DNA of 64,000 bases from positions 1,240,001 through 1,304,000 of the forward strand of contig NC_059502.1 of assembly GCF_914767665.1 (NCBI RefSeq), given 5' to 3'. Source of the stretch: Harmonia axyridis (lineage: Eukaryota > Arthropoda > Insecta > Coleoptera > Coccinellidae). Each line of letters opens with the position of its first letter. Within the stretch, counting starts at the first letter, position 1. Made by a program: the position numbers and the translations under genes. Below are positions 45,040 to 56,603 of this stretch, one piece after another. The notes below the pieces were generated by a model that was given only the letters and a program-made list of their open reading frames with translations, was not told the origin of the DNA and searched no databases.

Positions 45040-45947
45040 TGGTGAAGTGCTCATGTGATACGGTAAGGTGGCTTGCAGAGAATGTCGAAAGTAGGGACAC
45101 CATAAGACGATGTCGTGAAAACATGCAAGGGTTTTCAAGAAGAACTTTTGGGATGAATATTTGTACAGGAGAAAGCTGTGTGCAAAATGGGTGCCGCGCG
45201 AGCTCACAATCGATTCAAAGCAACAATGAGTTAAAGATTCTGAACAGTGTTTGAAGCTGTTTAAGTGCAATAAAACTGAATTTTTGCGTCGATTTGTGAC
45301 AATAGATGAAACATAGCTCCGTCATTTCACTCCGGACTCCAATCGACAGTCAGCTGAGTGGACTGCACTCGATTAACCGAATCCAAAGCGAGGAAAACAC
45401 AACAGTCAGCTGTCTAGGTTATGGCATTATTATTCTGGGATGCGCAAGGTATAATATTCATTGATTACTTCCAAAATGACCAGACCATCAACAGCTATTA
45501 TAATATAGCGTTACTGGATCGTTTAAAGGATGAAATCGTAAAAAAACGGCTAAATTTGAAGAAAAAAAAGGTGTTGTTTCATCAAGACAAAGCGCCGTGT
45601 CACAAATCAATGAAAACAATGTCAAAATTGCATGAATTGGGTTTCGAATTGCTTCTGCATCCACCGTAGTTGTCAGATCTGGTACCCAGCGACTTTTTCT
45701 TGTTCTCAGACCTCAAAAGAATGCTCGCTGGAAAGAAATTTAGCGCCAATGAAGAAGTAATCGCCGAAACTGAAGCCTATTTTGAAGCGAAAGACATATC
45801 GTACTAGAAAAATGGTATGGAAAAGTTGGAAGATCGTTATAATCGCTGTATCGTCCTCGAAGGAAACTATGTTGAATAATAAAAACGAATTTTGCCAAAA
45901 AAATTTGTTTTACTATGGTAGACCGGGGACTTTTGAATTGGCCTGTT
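45040..45947 (+). mobile_element. Mariner of a second lineage, decayed
   Basis: A different mariner lineage (DD34D) from the copies at 2.2, 14.4, 43.8 and 62.0 kb. Coding remnants with stops include FLRRFVTIDET near 45285 and LLDRLKDEIVKKRLNLKKKK, VLFHQDKAPCHKSMKTMSKL in the longest frame (45421-45669). These are followed by VPSDFFLFSDLKRMLAGKKF and EKLEDRYNRCIVLEGNYVE. The two last catalytic Asp are kept with 34 residues between them. The 3' end is GACCGGGGACTTTTGAATTG up to 45947. At least four stops make it inactive. Confidence 0.8.
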
Positions 45948-46634
45948 AGGTCCACATTCGAAAGGAATCCAAATTTCCTATTAAAGAGTCAATACTCAGT
46001 CTCGCCTCAAAAGTCACCTTTTCATCCTCAATAAAACACTATACAATATTCTGTGTTCAATTACGATCGCTTCCAACACCTTTTTGATCCAGAAAAACAT
46101 CTCACCTATCCATCAATACCCCATCAGGACCACACAAACGCTTCTCAGACATCTCCAAACACGTGTTCTTCTTCCGCGTCTGCTGAATCGTCTTGTCGAG
46201 CGATAAAATATCAAAGCCCTTCCGATTTCCCGGTATATTTTTCCAGAAACGCCGTTGTATACATCGCCATAACTGTGATTTACGTCCGTTCCCAAGTCGG
46301 CTCGAGTCTCACACACACAAAGGCTCTAAAAATTCTAAAACGAGATGCTTAAAGTAAACGCAATCTACGGGCGAGTAAATACACGGTGTACGTATTCGGA
46401 GATATTGTGTAAATATACAAGGCGCGATGGCAGCCATCTTTTTACACGTTGTCTAAGATCCGTCTTTAGCCGTCACAGAGCTGCGTAACAGATTCACTTA
46501 ACGCTGCTTTTATCGTTAAACTGATGGTTGGCTGTGTTATATTTTCCAGACATGGATACACAGGGCAACAACAAGAAAAATTTTCTTTTTGGTGCCTAGG
46601 ATTTTAGAGCTGATGTTTGGGACGCTAAATCTGT
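45948..46634. other. Spacer, nothing recognised
   Basis: No supported gene; frames at 46053 and 46113 lack motifs. Confidence 0.4.
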
Positions 46635-47588
46635 AAAGGGTGTTTTTTTAGAGCTATAGAACTTTAAATTGCAATAAAACAACGATGGATTATTCGATTA
46701 ACATGAATTTTATTTATCCGCAAGATAATCTTGTGGCATTACATTTTAAATATGATTTCTGGCATATGACCGCCACGGCTGGCTCGGATGTAGTCCAATC
46801 TGGATGTCCAATTTGGACGTCCAATTTTCGATGACTTTTTCCAACATTTGTGGCCGTATATCGGCAATAACACGGCGAATGTTGTCTTCCAAATGGTCAA
46901 GGGTTTGTGGCTTATCCGCATAGACCTATGACTTTACATAGCCCCACAGAAAGTTGTCTAGCGGTGTTAAATCACAAGATCTTGGAGGCCAATTCACAGG
47001 TCCAAAACGTGAAATTTGACGATCACCAAAGTTGTCTTTCAATAAATCGATTGTGGCACGAGCTGTGTGACGTGTTGCGCCGTCTTGTTGGAACCACAGC
47101 TCCTGGACATCATGGTTGTTCAATTAAGGAATGAAAAAGTTGGTAATCATGGCTCTATACCGATCACCATTGACTGTAACGTTCTGGCCATCATCGTTTT
47201 TGAAGAAGTACGGACCAATGATTCCACCAGCCCATAAAGCGCACCAAACAGTCAGTTTTTCTGGATGTAACGGTGTTTCGACATACACTTGAAGAGTAGC
47301 TTCACTCCAAATGCGGCAGTTTTGTTTGTTGACTTAGCCATTCAACCAGAAGTGCGCTTCATCGCTAAACAAAATAAAATGGACGTAGTGCGCGATACGT
47401 ATTTCACACAGAACCATTATTTTCGAAATGAAATTGCACTATTTGCAAGAGTTGTTCAGGCGTGAGTCTATTCACGATGAATTGCCAAACGAAACTGAGA
47501 ATAAATCATTTGACAGCTGTCAAATCGGTCGCCATCTTGAACAGTAATGCCAACTTAAAGTTATATACCTCGAAAAAAACACTCGTTA
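46635..47588 (-). mobile_element. DD41D element, copy C
   Basis: Both ends are present: TAAAGGGTGTTTTTTTAGAG from 46634 and CTCGAAAAAAACACTCGTTA ending near 47587. The minus-strand coding remnant has LWFQQDGATRHTARATIDLL, SCDLTPLDNFLWGYVKS and RGGHMPEIIFKM, with a stop at the VNKQ region and a small duplication near 46800. It shares the internal junction of copies B, D and E, where the helix-turn-helix start is joined directly to the first catalytic block. Confidence 0.85.
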
Positions 47589-48999
47589 TTTGTTGTTAAC
47601 TAATGTTCGTGAAATATTGGCTAAATTGTACTATTATGGGATGAAATTCTGCACGAAGCTTGATATCGTTGTATTACATCCAAATGCGTAAGATCACTAA
47701 AGGTCAATACTTCCAACTCAGCCTTAATTCGAACCTAGGTTCAGAAATACCATTCCCTCCCACGTCGGAACGTTGTAAAGCAAAACCCCCCCGCCCAATC
47801 CGAATTCCAACCCTTGAAGGGAAACCCTCGAAACAACCGGAATCCCAAACGTCCAGCTTTTCCAGCTATCCCTGCACAATTAACGCCGTCCCTCTTAATT
47901 CAATCCTGCACAAAGAACGAGGACCGACACGTAGATCCCGAGCAGAAGGACCAGCAGCGGATGAAGGCTATCATCTCTGACTAATTTGCACGGAGTCGGG
48001 TCTCGCCTTCATCTCCTAATTATTTCAATTTTGACGAAAGGATTCAAGTGCCGGTTCTATGGATGCTTAACATTCTTGTGAAAATGAATTTTTAGGGCTC
48101 GCTTTCATGATATAACACATCATCCAATATGTATCATCCTTTAAGATGACTATGTTGACGAATAAAGTCGAATTTTGTTAGAGAAAATATTTTAATACAG
48201 GTTGGGCCCGTAACTTATTGCGCTTTATGTGCAAGTATGGAAACCATTCTGAAAAATAATTTGCACATGCTTTTGTACGTTTTGTAATCCAAGTTTATGA
48301 TAAAAGATTTTAAAATTGATTTTAATGAAGTTGAGGAAAACGACAAGAATGGGACAAATTAGACCATTACAATGGACATGATTATGTCTTCACGCAGACG
48401 ATGAGAAATTACAACGATTCAATCGTGAAATAACACAAAGGATAAGCGATAATAATCTTGTAGGAAGATGCACAGATTAGACACCACCTGAAAGAATAAT
48501 TATCATGGAAGAAAGGAAATGGATTTCTGAGAGTGTTTGAACTGTAATAGTTATAACTCTAACAAGTTATAATGTGATATTAAATGAAGAAAGAGAATTC
48601 ACAAAGTGCATGAAGGGAGAAATACTTGCGAATTTTACACGGCTTTATTATTACCGTTATCTAACAGAATATCTCTTCTAATGTAATAACACTTCATAGG
48701 TTTATTGTTATTATCATTTCCTAGTACATTCCATGTTGCATGAAAAATCTCAGTTGATATTTAATGTTCCCGACGATAAGTCATTTCAGCTGGCATCTTT
48801 AGAGGTTTCTGTAGGGAGTTGTTTAGAACCTGCCAACGTAGACCTGAAAAGATTTCTCTGGATTTAACACCGTCAGATTTTTTCAACAATTTCAAATTAA
48901 TGTTGTTCTTTAAAAGTGAACAAAGAAAAAATCTAACGATGTTTATCCGAAGATTTTGGTGGTCACCTAATATTTCAATTATCTGAAGTTCACAGATTA
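47589..48999. other. Spacer with little recognisable structure
   Basis: No supported gene. The plus frame 47660-47980 is proline-rich without a domain. A short motif at 48855-48890 (SLDLTPSDFF-like) could be a last trace of a DDE transposase. Confidence 0.35.
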
Positions 49000-49206
49000 T
49001 CATAGATAGGCACTTGGTTGATTTGTCGTGTGAAACTGAAACTTTTGATGACTCTTATAGTTTGATGAGAAATTTATATTTTTGAAAACTTTAATATCTT
49101 GGTGAAATCTTTCACCTTGTTCCTCCCTCATGTCTCCTAAATTTTCTCGAAAACGGTCTAAGTGGCTGTGTAAATAGTGTATTTTAATACTTATTTTGCA
49201 CCCCAA
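49000..49206 (-). pseudogene. Fossil of an uncharacterised repeat-borne protein, copy 2
   Basis: The frame reads MGCKISIKIHYLHSHLDRFR, then ENLGDMREEQGERFHQDIKV. It matches the fossil at 14150-14300, with the same HSH and EEQxERFHQ landmarks. It ends immediately before DD41D copy D begins at 49229, so the insertion may have cut it. Confidence 0.6.
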
Positions 49207-49228
49207 AGATTTGAAACTAACGGGTGTT

Positions 49229-50095
49229 CTTTTACTAGGTATATAACTTTAAGTTGGCATTACTGTTCAAGATGGCGACCGATTTAACAGCTGTCAAGTG
49301 ATTTATTCTCAGTTTGGTTTGGCAATTCATCATTAATAGACTCACACCTGAACAACGCTTGCAAATAGTGCAATTTCATTTCGAAAATAATGGTTCTGTG
49401 CGGAATACATCCATTTTATTTTGTTTAGCGATGAAGCGCACTTCTGGTTAAATGGCTACGTCAACAAACGAAACTGTCACATTTTGAGTGAAGCTAATCC
49501 TCAAGTGTATGTCGAAACACCGTTACATCCAGAAAAACTGACTGTTTGGTGCGCTTTATGGGCTGGTGGAATCATTGGTCTGTAATTCTTCAAAAACGAT
49601 GATTGCCAGAACGTTACAGTCAATGGTGATCGGTATAGAGCCATGATTATTAACTTTTTCATTCCTGAATTGAACAACCATGATGTCCAGGAGCTGTGGT
49701 TCCAACAAGACGGCGCAACATGTCTCACTCACCGCCTAATTTCACGTTTTGGACCTGTGAATTGGCCTCCAAGATCTTGTGATTTAACACCGCTAGACTA
49801 CTTCCTGTGGGGCTATGTACAGTCATTAGTCTATGCGGATAAGCCACAAACCCTTGACCATTTGGAAGACAACATTCACCGTGTTATTGCCACAAATGTT
49901 GGAAAAAGTCATCGAAAATTGGACGTCCAGATTGGACTACATCCGAGCCAGCCGCGTCGGTCATATGCCAGAAATCATATTTAAAACGTAATGCCACAAG
50001 ATTATCTTCCGGATAAATAAAATTCATGTCAATCGAATAATCCATCGTTGTTTTATTGCAATTTAAAGTTCTATAGCTCTGAAAAAACACCCTTT
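49229..50095 (+). mobile_element. DD41D element, copy D
   Basis: The 5' end is CGGGTGTTCTTTTACTAGGT at about 49231 and the 3' end AGCTCTGAAAAAACACCCTT at about 50094. A short helix-turn-helix start (RLTPEQRLQIVQFHFENNGS, 49334-49394) runs straight into the first catalytic block LFSDEAHFW in another frame. A later 49643-49984 frame keeps QQDGATC and SCDLTPLDYFLWGYVQS but has lost about 15 residues between them. It is inactive. Confidence 0.85.
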
Positions 50096-50753
50096 GTCAG
50101 TTCAGTTAATTCATTCTTAAGTTCTATGGTTCTATGTCCCAATTCGCCATTTTTAGGCTCAATTTGAACGAATTGTCGCCATTATGTTAAATTAAGGCAC
50201 CATAGTGGTCTCCGATCTACCTCGCCATCTATGCGCGGGTAGCGACAACCGACATCAAAGAGACCGCTTAAATTTGCATCGCGTCTTCGCGACAATCATA
50301 CTCGAGAAGTTTTCAAAAGTCCGATCCGATCTGAGATAAGCGGGCCACTCCATAATGTAAACGCCAACATCAAATGAATCGATGCAAATCGATTCAGAAT
50401 GAAAGTGGACGATGCAACATGAATAATTCTGTTTCTTCTATATCCCAGTCGGCTGGATTTGCATACTAGACGGTGATCTTAATTTCATACCGGCCGATAT
50501 TCTTGGTTGGCTCTTTTTCTCGCCGTTCGAGGGTGATGTGCTGTTGAAGAGGGATTGGGTGTGATGTACGACAAACAATGACACCTTTGATGGTACTTTT
50601 CTGAGAGGAGGGGTCGATGCGGCCACCAGAGCCGAAAGGTGTAAAGTAGCAAATTTTACAATTTATCGTCTAATATTTCGAAACATTAAAAACTGCTAGG
50701 AATGTGGTAAAAGTTATTGATGTACAAGGACGTTGGGTATATGCTTAAAGTAT
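50096..50753. other. Spacer, nothing recognised
   Basis: Moderately GC-rich at 50200-50350; no supported gene. Confidence 0.35.
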
Positions 50754-51324
50754 TAAACATAGAAAGAGGGAGTATACGCAATTTTTACATGTCCCCAACA
50801 TGGTTCGATTACGTTGTCGGATTTTTATTTATTTTCAAATCCACAATTTTATTATATCGTTATGAATGTAAATTATATTGAAAGAAATATATTTATTTGA
50901 GTGATTCCCGATTAAATATGCAAATTTGAATATTTAGAATCCGATATTTTTCCTAATTGTCGAATTTATAATAAGCAGAATATTTATTATTTTCTGTATC
51001 TACCTGCTAAAATCCAAGGTTTGGCAACATTTGCTCTCCTAGTGTCATCGGTTGTTTCATGTCGTTTGGCGCGCTTGAAGTTCGTTTTCTGAATTCCTGA
51101 TATATTTAGGTATTTATTTCCATATATTTCGAGTAAATATGAAACATTGATTCACTATGGGTCCTAAGAAGTGCGTTCTTCGTGGAGAAATCCGCAAATT
51201 GAGTGAAATATCGTATCACTGATATGTTTTCATTTTCGCGCGCTTCCTGTCAAATTTGATAGTTCATGTTGGGGACAAAATTTGTTTATTGAAAATGACA
51301 TATGCTCCATCTATCTATGTTTAT
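50754..51324. mobile_element. 571-bp inverted-repeat DNA element
   Basis: The ends are TAAACATAGAAAGAGGGAGT at 50754 and its imperfect complement CTCCATCTATCTATGTTTA to about 51323. A perfect 13-bp inner inverted pair, TGTCCCCAACATG (50790-50802) and CATGTTGGGGACA (51265-51277), strengthens the case. A second, truncated copy of the left end lies at 54246-54331. The short frame MGPKKCVLRGEIRKLSEISY near 51157 is possibly the start of a lost transposase. The superfamily is unknown. Confidence 0.65.
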
Positions 51325-52474
51325 AACTCTGGGGTAAAAATCCCATGTTTTATTGCGGAATATCTGGTTTTGTGCTGAGGAATATACAGGTAAAACATCA
51401 GCAAATCTTCTGAGGAAAGCTGGAGCTAGTATGACTGTCATGAAACGTCATCGTGCTTAGAAGATTACGCCTTCCACAAATGAGGTTACAAGAATGCTTG
51501 CAGGTTTTTCTTTAGACAAAGTTCATTATCAACAGTGACACATGAATCCATGCTTGCTGCAGGAAATCTAATATTCACGGGATTTTTTCAAAATTGCCAA
51601 TTGCTAAACTTGTTGAATATATATTAAAATGATTGCTCTGTTAACATTCTGCCCTAAAAACGTGAAGTATTAAGATTATGCCCAAGGGAAAAATGTTTTA
51701 TTACAGCTTTCGAATTAAAACCTTAGAATATCGTCTAAACGATCCCTTGGTCAATAAAGCACAATAAATCAATAGAATCCAAGCTCATAAACCTTCTACA
51801 TCCTCCCACGTCTCACATAACCTCATTTTTACCCCCCTTCGCCCTCCAGGATTATCACAACCCCCGTGATAACTACCGACATCCAAGGCGGCTGCTGGAC
51901 CAAATTACATTTCACCCGGAGAGAATCCCGGTACGGGTCAAAGCAATCTTCCTTCCGTGATCCTGCAGGAGCGGCAGACGCCGAATTACGACGTCTTTGT
52001 GAGTCCGCCAGGCGACTTCTGTCGCGACGCCGCGTCCTCTAAGGTCTTCCCGATGTTATTTATTATTTTTCATTTTCCCGACGTCCCACCGCCTCTGCCC
52101 CCTCCCGAGACGCGCGCCCCTGGGGACGTTATTGTGTTTTCGATTTCGGGCCTGTCGGATTCCGGTGTGCTGGCACGTGACGTGGTTCGCTCATCTTGGG
52201 TTTTGGGAGGATGGAGGAGGAAAAAAATCCGGGTTTTGGGAATTTGACGTTGGGAGGCTAATATAGCTGAAGCAATATTGCGATGTGAAATTTTGTGTGT
52301 GGATATCTTTGGAGATCCTTTGAATAAATTCAGTTGCTTATTTATCTCTTATTTTGGAAATAAACCAACGTCCGATAGAGCTAATAACTGGATGGGTCAC
52401 CGCTACTTCATGGGTTTGTAATTTTTTTCTAATGGGTGTGTGAAAAAAAATCGTTATATGTATCTCCTGAAATA
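51325..52474. other. Spacer with a CpG-rich segment
   Basis: Positions about 51845-52215 are GC- and CpG-rich (for example GAGACGCGCGCCCCTGGGGA at 52107). This could be an otk-linked regulatory region or an unrecognised 5' exon, but no coding product is recognisable. Confidence 0.35.
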
Positions 52475-53061
52475 CACTGCGCAAAAAAATTAACGCACAT
52501 TCTGAAAATCTCAATTTTAATGAAAGTCAACTCTACATTGAGTTTATAACTTATTTTTTATGTTCTCTCGGGAAGGTTTTGAACGAAACAAGACACATTA
52601 AATTGATGAAAAATTCAGGATTCCACCGAATCTTATGTGAAAGAAGAGAAATAAACAATTTTCAAAATACTGGAATGCTGATAAGTGATTCAATACTTGG
52701 TATTTCCACCCCTTGCGTTAATTACAGCTCGGCAACGACGGTTCATACTCAAAATGAGTGATCTTAAAATGTTCTGATCTAATCCGTCCCAGATTTCTCT
52801 GAGTTGGATTCCTAAGTCATTAAGAGTAGCTGGATGATTTTCTGAACTTTCAGCCTTCTATTGAGGTTGTCCCAAACCTGCTCAATCGAATTGAGATCTG
52901 TACTTCTTGCTGGCCATTCCATTCGAGAGACTTCAACCTCTTCAAGGTACTCTTGAACGATGCGCGCACGATGGGGTCTGGCATTATCGTCCATAAAAAT
53001 GAAATTTTCACCAATGTATGGGGCAAATGGCACTACATGCTCTTCAAGAATGTTCCTTATA
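52475..53061 (-). mobile_element. Tc1 element, copy 3 (3' part only)
   Basis: Begins with a perfect terminal repeat, CACTGCGCAAAAAAATTAAC, at 52475, preceded by TA. The minus-strand frames give FIFMDDNARPHRARIVQEYL and SRMEWPARSTDLNSIEQVWD, where SPDLNP has become STDLNS, then MNRRCRAVINARGGN near the end. Homology stops at about 53061, so the 5' two-thirds are absent. Confidence 0.85.
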
Positions 53062-54245
53062 TGTGAAGGAACTTTTACTTTTATTCTATTTTTTAAGGGT
53101 CAGGTATTGCGTATTTGAGTGCAATTTTTCGGTATAAAAATTTTCAGGTGAGTACCAAATTAGGATACTAGCAGATCGTCAATTCGAACATTGTTCACCG
53201 ATTCCTCATAGACCTCATTGTTTAAGAAAAAACTGAACTCGAAAATTGGGAGAAATCAGTGAAAATTCAATAATCTATACAAAAATCGTTATATCTTCTG
53301 AAATATTTATCACAGACCCCTCAAATAAAAAAGTTTTTTGAAGATCAAGCTCTGATCTAAAATATGTTGAAGTTTCAATTGTTTATCTCGTGCATAGAAG
53401 AAGTGGCAGCTTCGAGAAAATTATCAATTTTTTTTTTAATATTCCAGTTTATACCCTTCATTTTCAGAAATAATGGACCAAACTTGTTAATTTCTAATAG
53501 AATAAAAGTTTATTTGTGTGTGCTCAAGTAATAAATATCCCCAAATCAAATTTGCCAGTCACAGAACCTTTCTATGGTCCATCCGCCCCTCGCACAGACT
53601 CCTGTCATCGAAAATTCAACACACGTCAATCCGTCCCGCGTACACTCCACGCCAAAACCAGACCGGCTACAGCACGTGCTCTTCTATTTTCCCCAGAACT
53701 TTCCTCCCGGACTGTACGCTGCGCGTAACCATAGAAACGGGTCGATGCTTGGGCCATAAAATTTTATGGCCTCAGCCGAGGACGCACGCAGCCGGCGTCT
53801 TGACTCTGTGATTCAGCGACGGTCGACGTCCGGACGCCGCGCCGTCGGCAGCGTCGTTATGTCTGGGGTGGGAAGCTCGTAAAATCCAGGGGCGTACGGG
53901 AGGATGGGGGACGGTGCGATAACCTCCTTAATGGCGGGAAGACCGTTCAGGATCGGTTGGGGGGGCTGTTATTTTATTACCGACGGGGTGGAGACGTCTT
54001 TTATTCCATCTCGTTCGGCAGATTTCGCAGTTTTATGGCGGAGTGGCGATTTGGGATGCCGAGGAAACATATTCCATTGTTTTAAGCTCGAAATATTCCG
54101 AATGGCGTATGTTCCATGATAGCAGATACATCGCTTTTTAATTTCCACAAAAACTGTAATGTTCAGTACAATTGTTTCGCCAAAAATGTGACTTCTTCAG
54201 GTTGCTTTGCGACTGATTAAAATATTTGTGGAAATTACTTCGTTT
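53062..54245. other. Spacer with a CpG-rich segment and a palindrome
   Basis: Positions 53570-54000 are CpG-rich, densest at 53780-53870. A perfect 20-bp palindrome, GGCCATAAAATTTTATGGCC, is at 53752-53771. The open frames here are composition artefacts without domains. Confidence 0.4.
53752..53771. repeat. Perfect 20-bp palindrome
   Basis: GGCCATAAAATTTTATGGCC equals its own reverse complement. It lies at the edge of a CpG-rich segment. Confidence 0.9.
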
Positions 54246-54331
54246 TATTCCAGAGTAATAAACATAGATGAAGGAAGTATACGCAATTTTTACATGTCCC
54301 CAACACGGTTAGATTACGTTATCGGATTGTG
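54246..54331. mobile_element. Left-end fragment of the 571-bp inverted-repeat element
   Basis: Reads TAAACATAGATGAAGGAAGT, then TACATGTCCCCAACACGGTT, matching 50754-50825. It ends at about 54330 where DD41D copy F begins. Confidence 0.7.
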
Positions 54332-54905
54332 ATGTAAAGGGTGTTTTTTTTTTTTGAGCTATAGAACTTTAAATTGCAATAAAACAACGATGGATTATTC
54401 GATTGACATGAATTTTATTTATCCGCAAGATAATCTTGTGGCATTACATTTTAAATATGATTTCTGGCATATGTCCGCCACGGCTGGCTCGGATGTAGTC
54501 CAATCTGGACGTCCAATTTTCGATGACTTTTTCCAACATTTGTGGCCGTATATCGGCAATCACACGGCGAATGTTGTCTTCCAAATGGTGAAGGGTTTGT
54601 GGCTTATCCGCATAGACCAATGACTTTACATAGCCCCACAGAAAGTAGTCTAGCAGTGTTAAATCACAAGATCTTGGAGGTCAATTCACAGGTCCAAAGC
54701 GTGAAATTAGGCGGTCACCAAACGTGTCTTTCAAAAAATCGATTGTGGCACGAGCTGTGTGACATGTTGCGCCGTCTTGTTGGAACCACAGCTCCTGGAC
54801 ATCATGGTTGTTCAATTCAGGAATGAAAAAGTTAGTAATCATGGCTCTATATCGATCACCATTGACTGTAACGTTCTGGCCATCATCGTTTTTGAAGAAG
54901 TACAT
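54332..54905 (-). mobile_element. DD41D element, copy F (truncated)
   Basis: The 3' end is TGTAAAGGGTGTTTTTTTTT. Minus-strand coding reads from FFKNDDGQNVTVNGDRYRAM through LWFQQDGATCHTARATIDFL, and homology stops abruptly at about 54905. Everything upstream, including the first catalytic Asp, is missing. Confidence 0.8.
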
Positions 54906-55670
54906 TACCGCCTACATCAAAACGTCTCTTATAAATCCCACAAGCCGATTGACATCATCAGCGAAAAAATTCTCTAAAACACCTGTCTCTATTCAACGCC
55001 GTTTTACCCATCAATACGAAAACTTTCAAACAAAGCTGATGCAGCACGACTTCAGAATCATCTCCATCCTCCACAATTTTCTCTCACCTCTCGAATTAAT
55101 CTTCTCGCCACACACGTTCCGTCCATACACTATCCGATTTGTCGGATGGAGCGCTCTTTTCATCTTATCGTTCCGCTTTTTATCGCTCGTAAAAGCACAG
55201 GAGTGTAGGTGTCGGTTTTTTTTCTCGAATATCGAACGTTTCGAGTGGAATCATCAGCGTCGTTTATATATAGGTGAGAGCTTTTACGAGCTACGGCGAT
55301 GGGGCCCATTGGGTCTCTAGAAAAGTTGAGAATTAAATGCTGGATAATGAAGAGTCGGCCTTTCAGATATCGCTGGATGGGTTTAATAGGTGGGTATAAA
55401 AGTACGATTGAAAATGCCATAATTACGATAACGTGGGATTGTGAAATTGTGGTCCAATTGAATTAGTAGTTGGGTGGTATTATTTCAATTGTAGGATAGA
55501 TGGCGCTTCCTAAAGCATTAATTGGTTGAGGCTTAACATCAACACTCATAAGCGTAACAAGGGGAAGGAGGCTGTTGACATAACCCCTCAATTGATTCGA
55601 AAGGGTAAAAAAAAATTTGCACAAGAATCGTTATATTTCCTAAAATATTGATCACAGTCACTTCAAATAA
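54906..55670. other. Spacer, nothing recognised
   Basis: No supported gene; open frames on both strands lack motifs. Confidence 0.4.
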
Positions 55671-56603
55671 CGGGTGTTTTTTTTTCGAGGTATATAACTT
55701 TAAGTTGGTATTACTGTTCAATATGGCGACCGATTTAACAGCTGTCAAGTGACTTATTCTCAGTTTGGTTTGGCAATTCATCGTGAATAGACTCACGCCT
55801 GAACAACGCTTGCAAATAGTGCAATTTCGAAAATAATGGTTCTGTGCGGAATACGTATCGCGCACTACGTCCATTTTATTTTGTTTAGCGATGAAGCGCA
55901 CTTCTGATTGAATGGCTACGTCAACAAACAAAACTGCCGCATTTGGAGTGAAGCTAATCCTCAAGTGTATGTCGAAACACCGGTACATCCAGAAAAACTT
56001 ACTGTTTGGTGCGCTTCATGGTCTGGTGGAATCATTGGTCCGTACTTCTTCAAAAACGATGATGGCCAGAACGTTACAGTCAATGGTGATCGGTATAGAG
56101 CCATGATTACTAACTTTTTCATTCCTGAATTAAACAACCATGATGTCCAGGAGCTGTGGTTCCAACAAGACGGCGCAACATGTCACACCTCTCGTGCCAC
56201 AATCGATTTATTGAAAGACACGTTTGGTGACCGCCTAATTTCACGTTTTGGACATGTGAATTGGCCTCCAAGATCTTGTGATTTAACACCGCTAGACTAC
56301 TTTCTGTGGGGCTATGTAAAGTCATTGGTCTATGCGGATAAGCCACAAACCCTTGACCATTTGGAAGACAACATTCGCCGTGTCATTGCCGATATACGGC
56401 CACAAATGTTGGAAAAAGTCATCGAAAATTGGACGTCCAGATTGGACTACATCCGAGCCAGCCGTGGCGGTCATATGCCAGAAATCATATTTAAAATTTA
56501 ATGCCACAAGATTATCTTGCGGATGAATAAAATTCATGTCAATCGAAATCCATCATTGTTTTATTGCAATTTAAAGTTCTATTGTTTAAAAAAAAACACC
56601 CTT
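55671..56603 (+). mobile_element. DD41D element, copy E (best preserved catalytic part)
   Basis: The 5' end is CGGGTGTTTTTTTTTCGAGG at 55671 and the 3' end is AAAACACCCTTTAG near 56602. The 5' part has the shared helix-turn-helix-to-catalytic junction, with the upstream piece interrupted and shortened. The whole second half is one open frame (55908-56501). Confidence 0.88.
55908..56501 (+). CDS. DD41D transposase catalytic region (copy E)
   Basis: A 197-residue open frame from NGYVNKQNCRIWSEANP to RGGHMPEIIFKI. It holds LWFQQDGATCHTSRATIDLL and SCDLTPLDYFLWGYVKS, so the second and third catalytic Asp are present with 41 residues between them. The first Asp (FSDEAHF) is encoded just upstream, but a stop before NGYV (TGA at 55906, where other copies have Trp) separates it. 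The frame shows only point changes relative to the consensus of the copies in this window. No functional enzyme is expected, because the DNA-binding domain is gone. Confidence 0.75.
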   Translation: MNGYVNKQNCRIWSEANPQVYVETPVHPEKLTVWCASWSGGIIGPYFFKNDDGQNVTVNGDRYRAMITNFFIPELNNHDVQELWFQQDGATCHTSRATIDLLKDTFGDRLISRFGHVNWPPRSCDLTPLDYFLWGYVKSLVYADKPQTLDHLEDNIRRVIADIRPQMLEKVIENWTSRLDYIRASRGGHMPEIIFKI

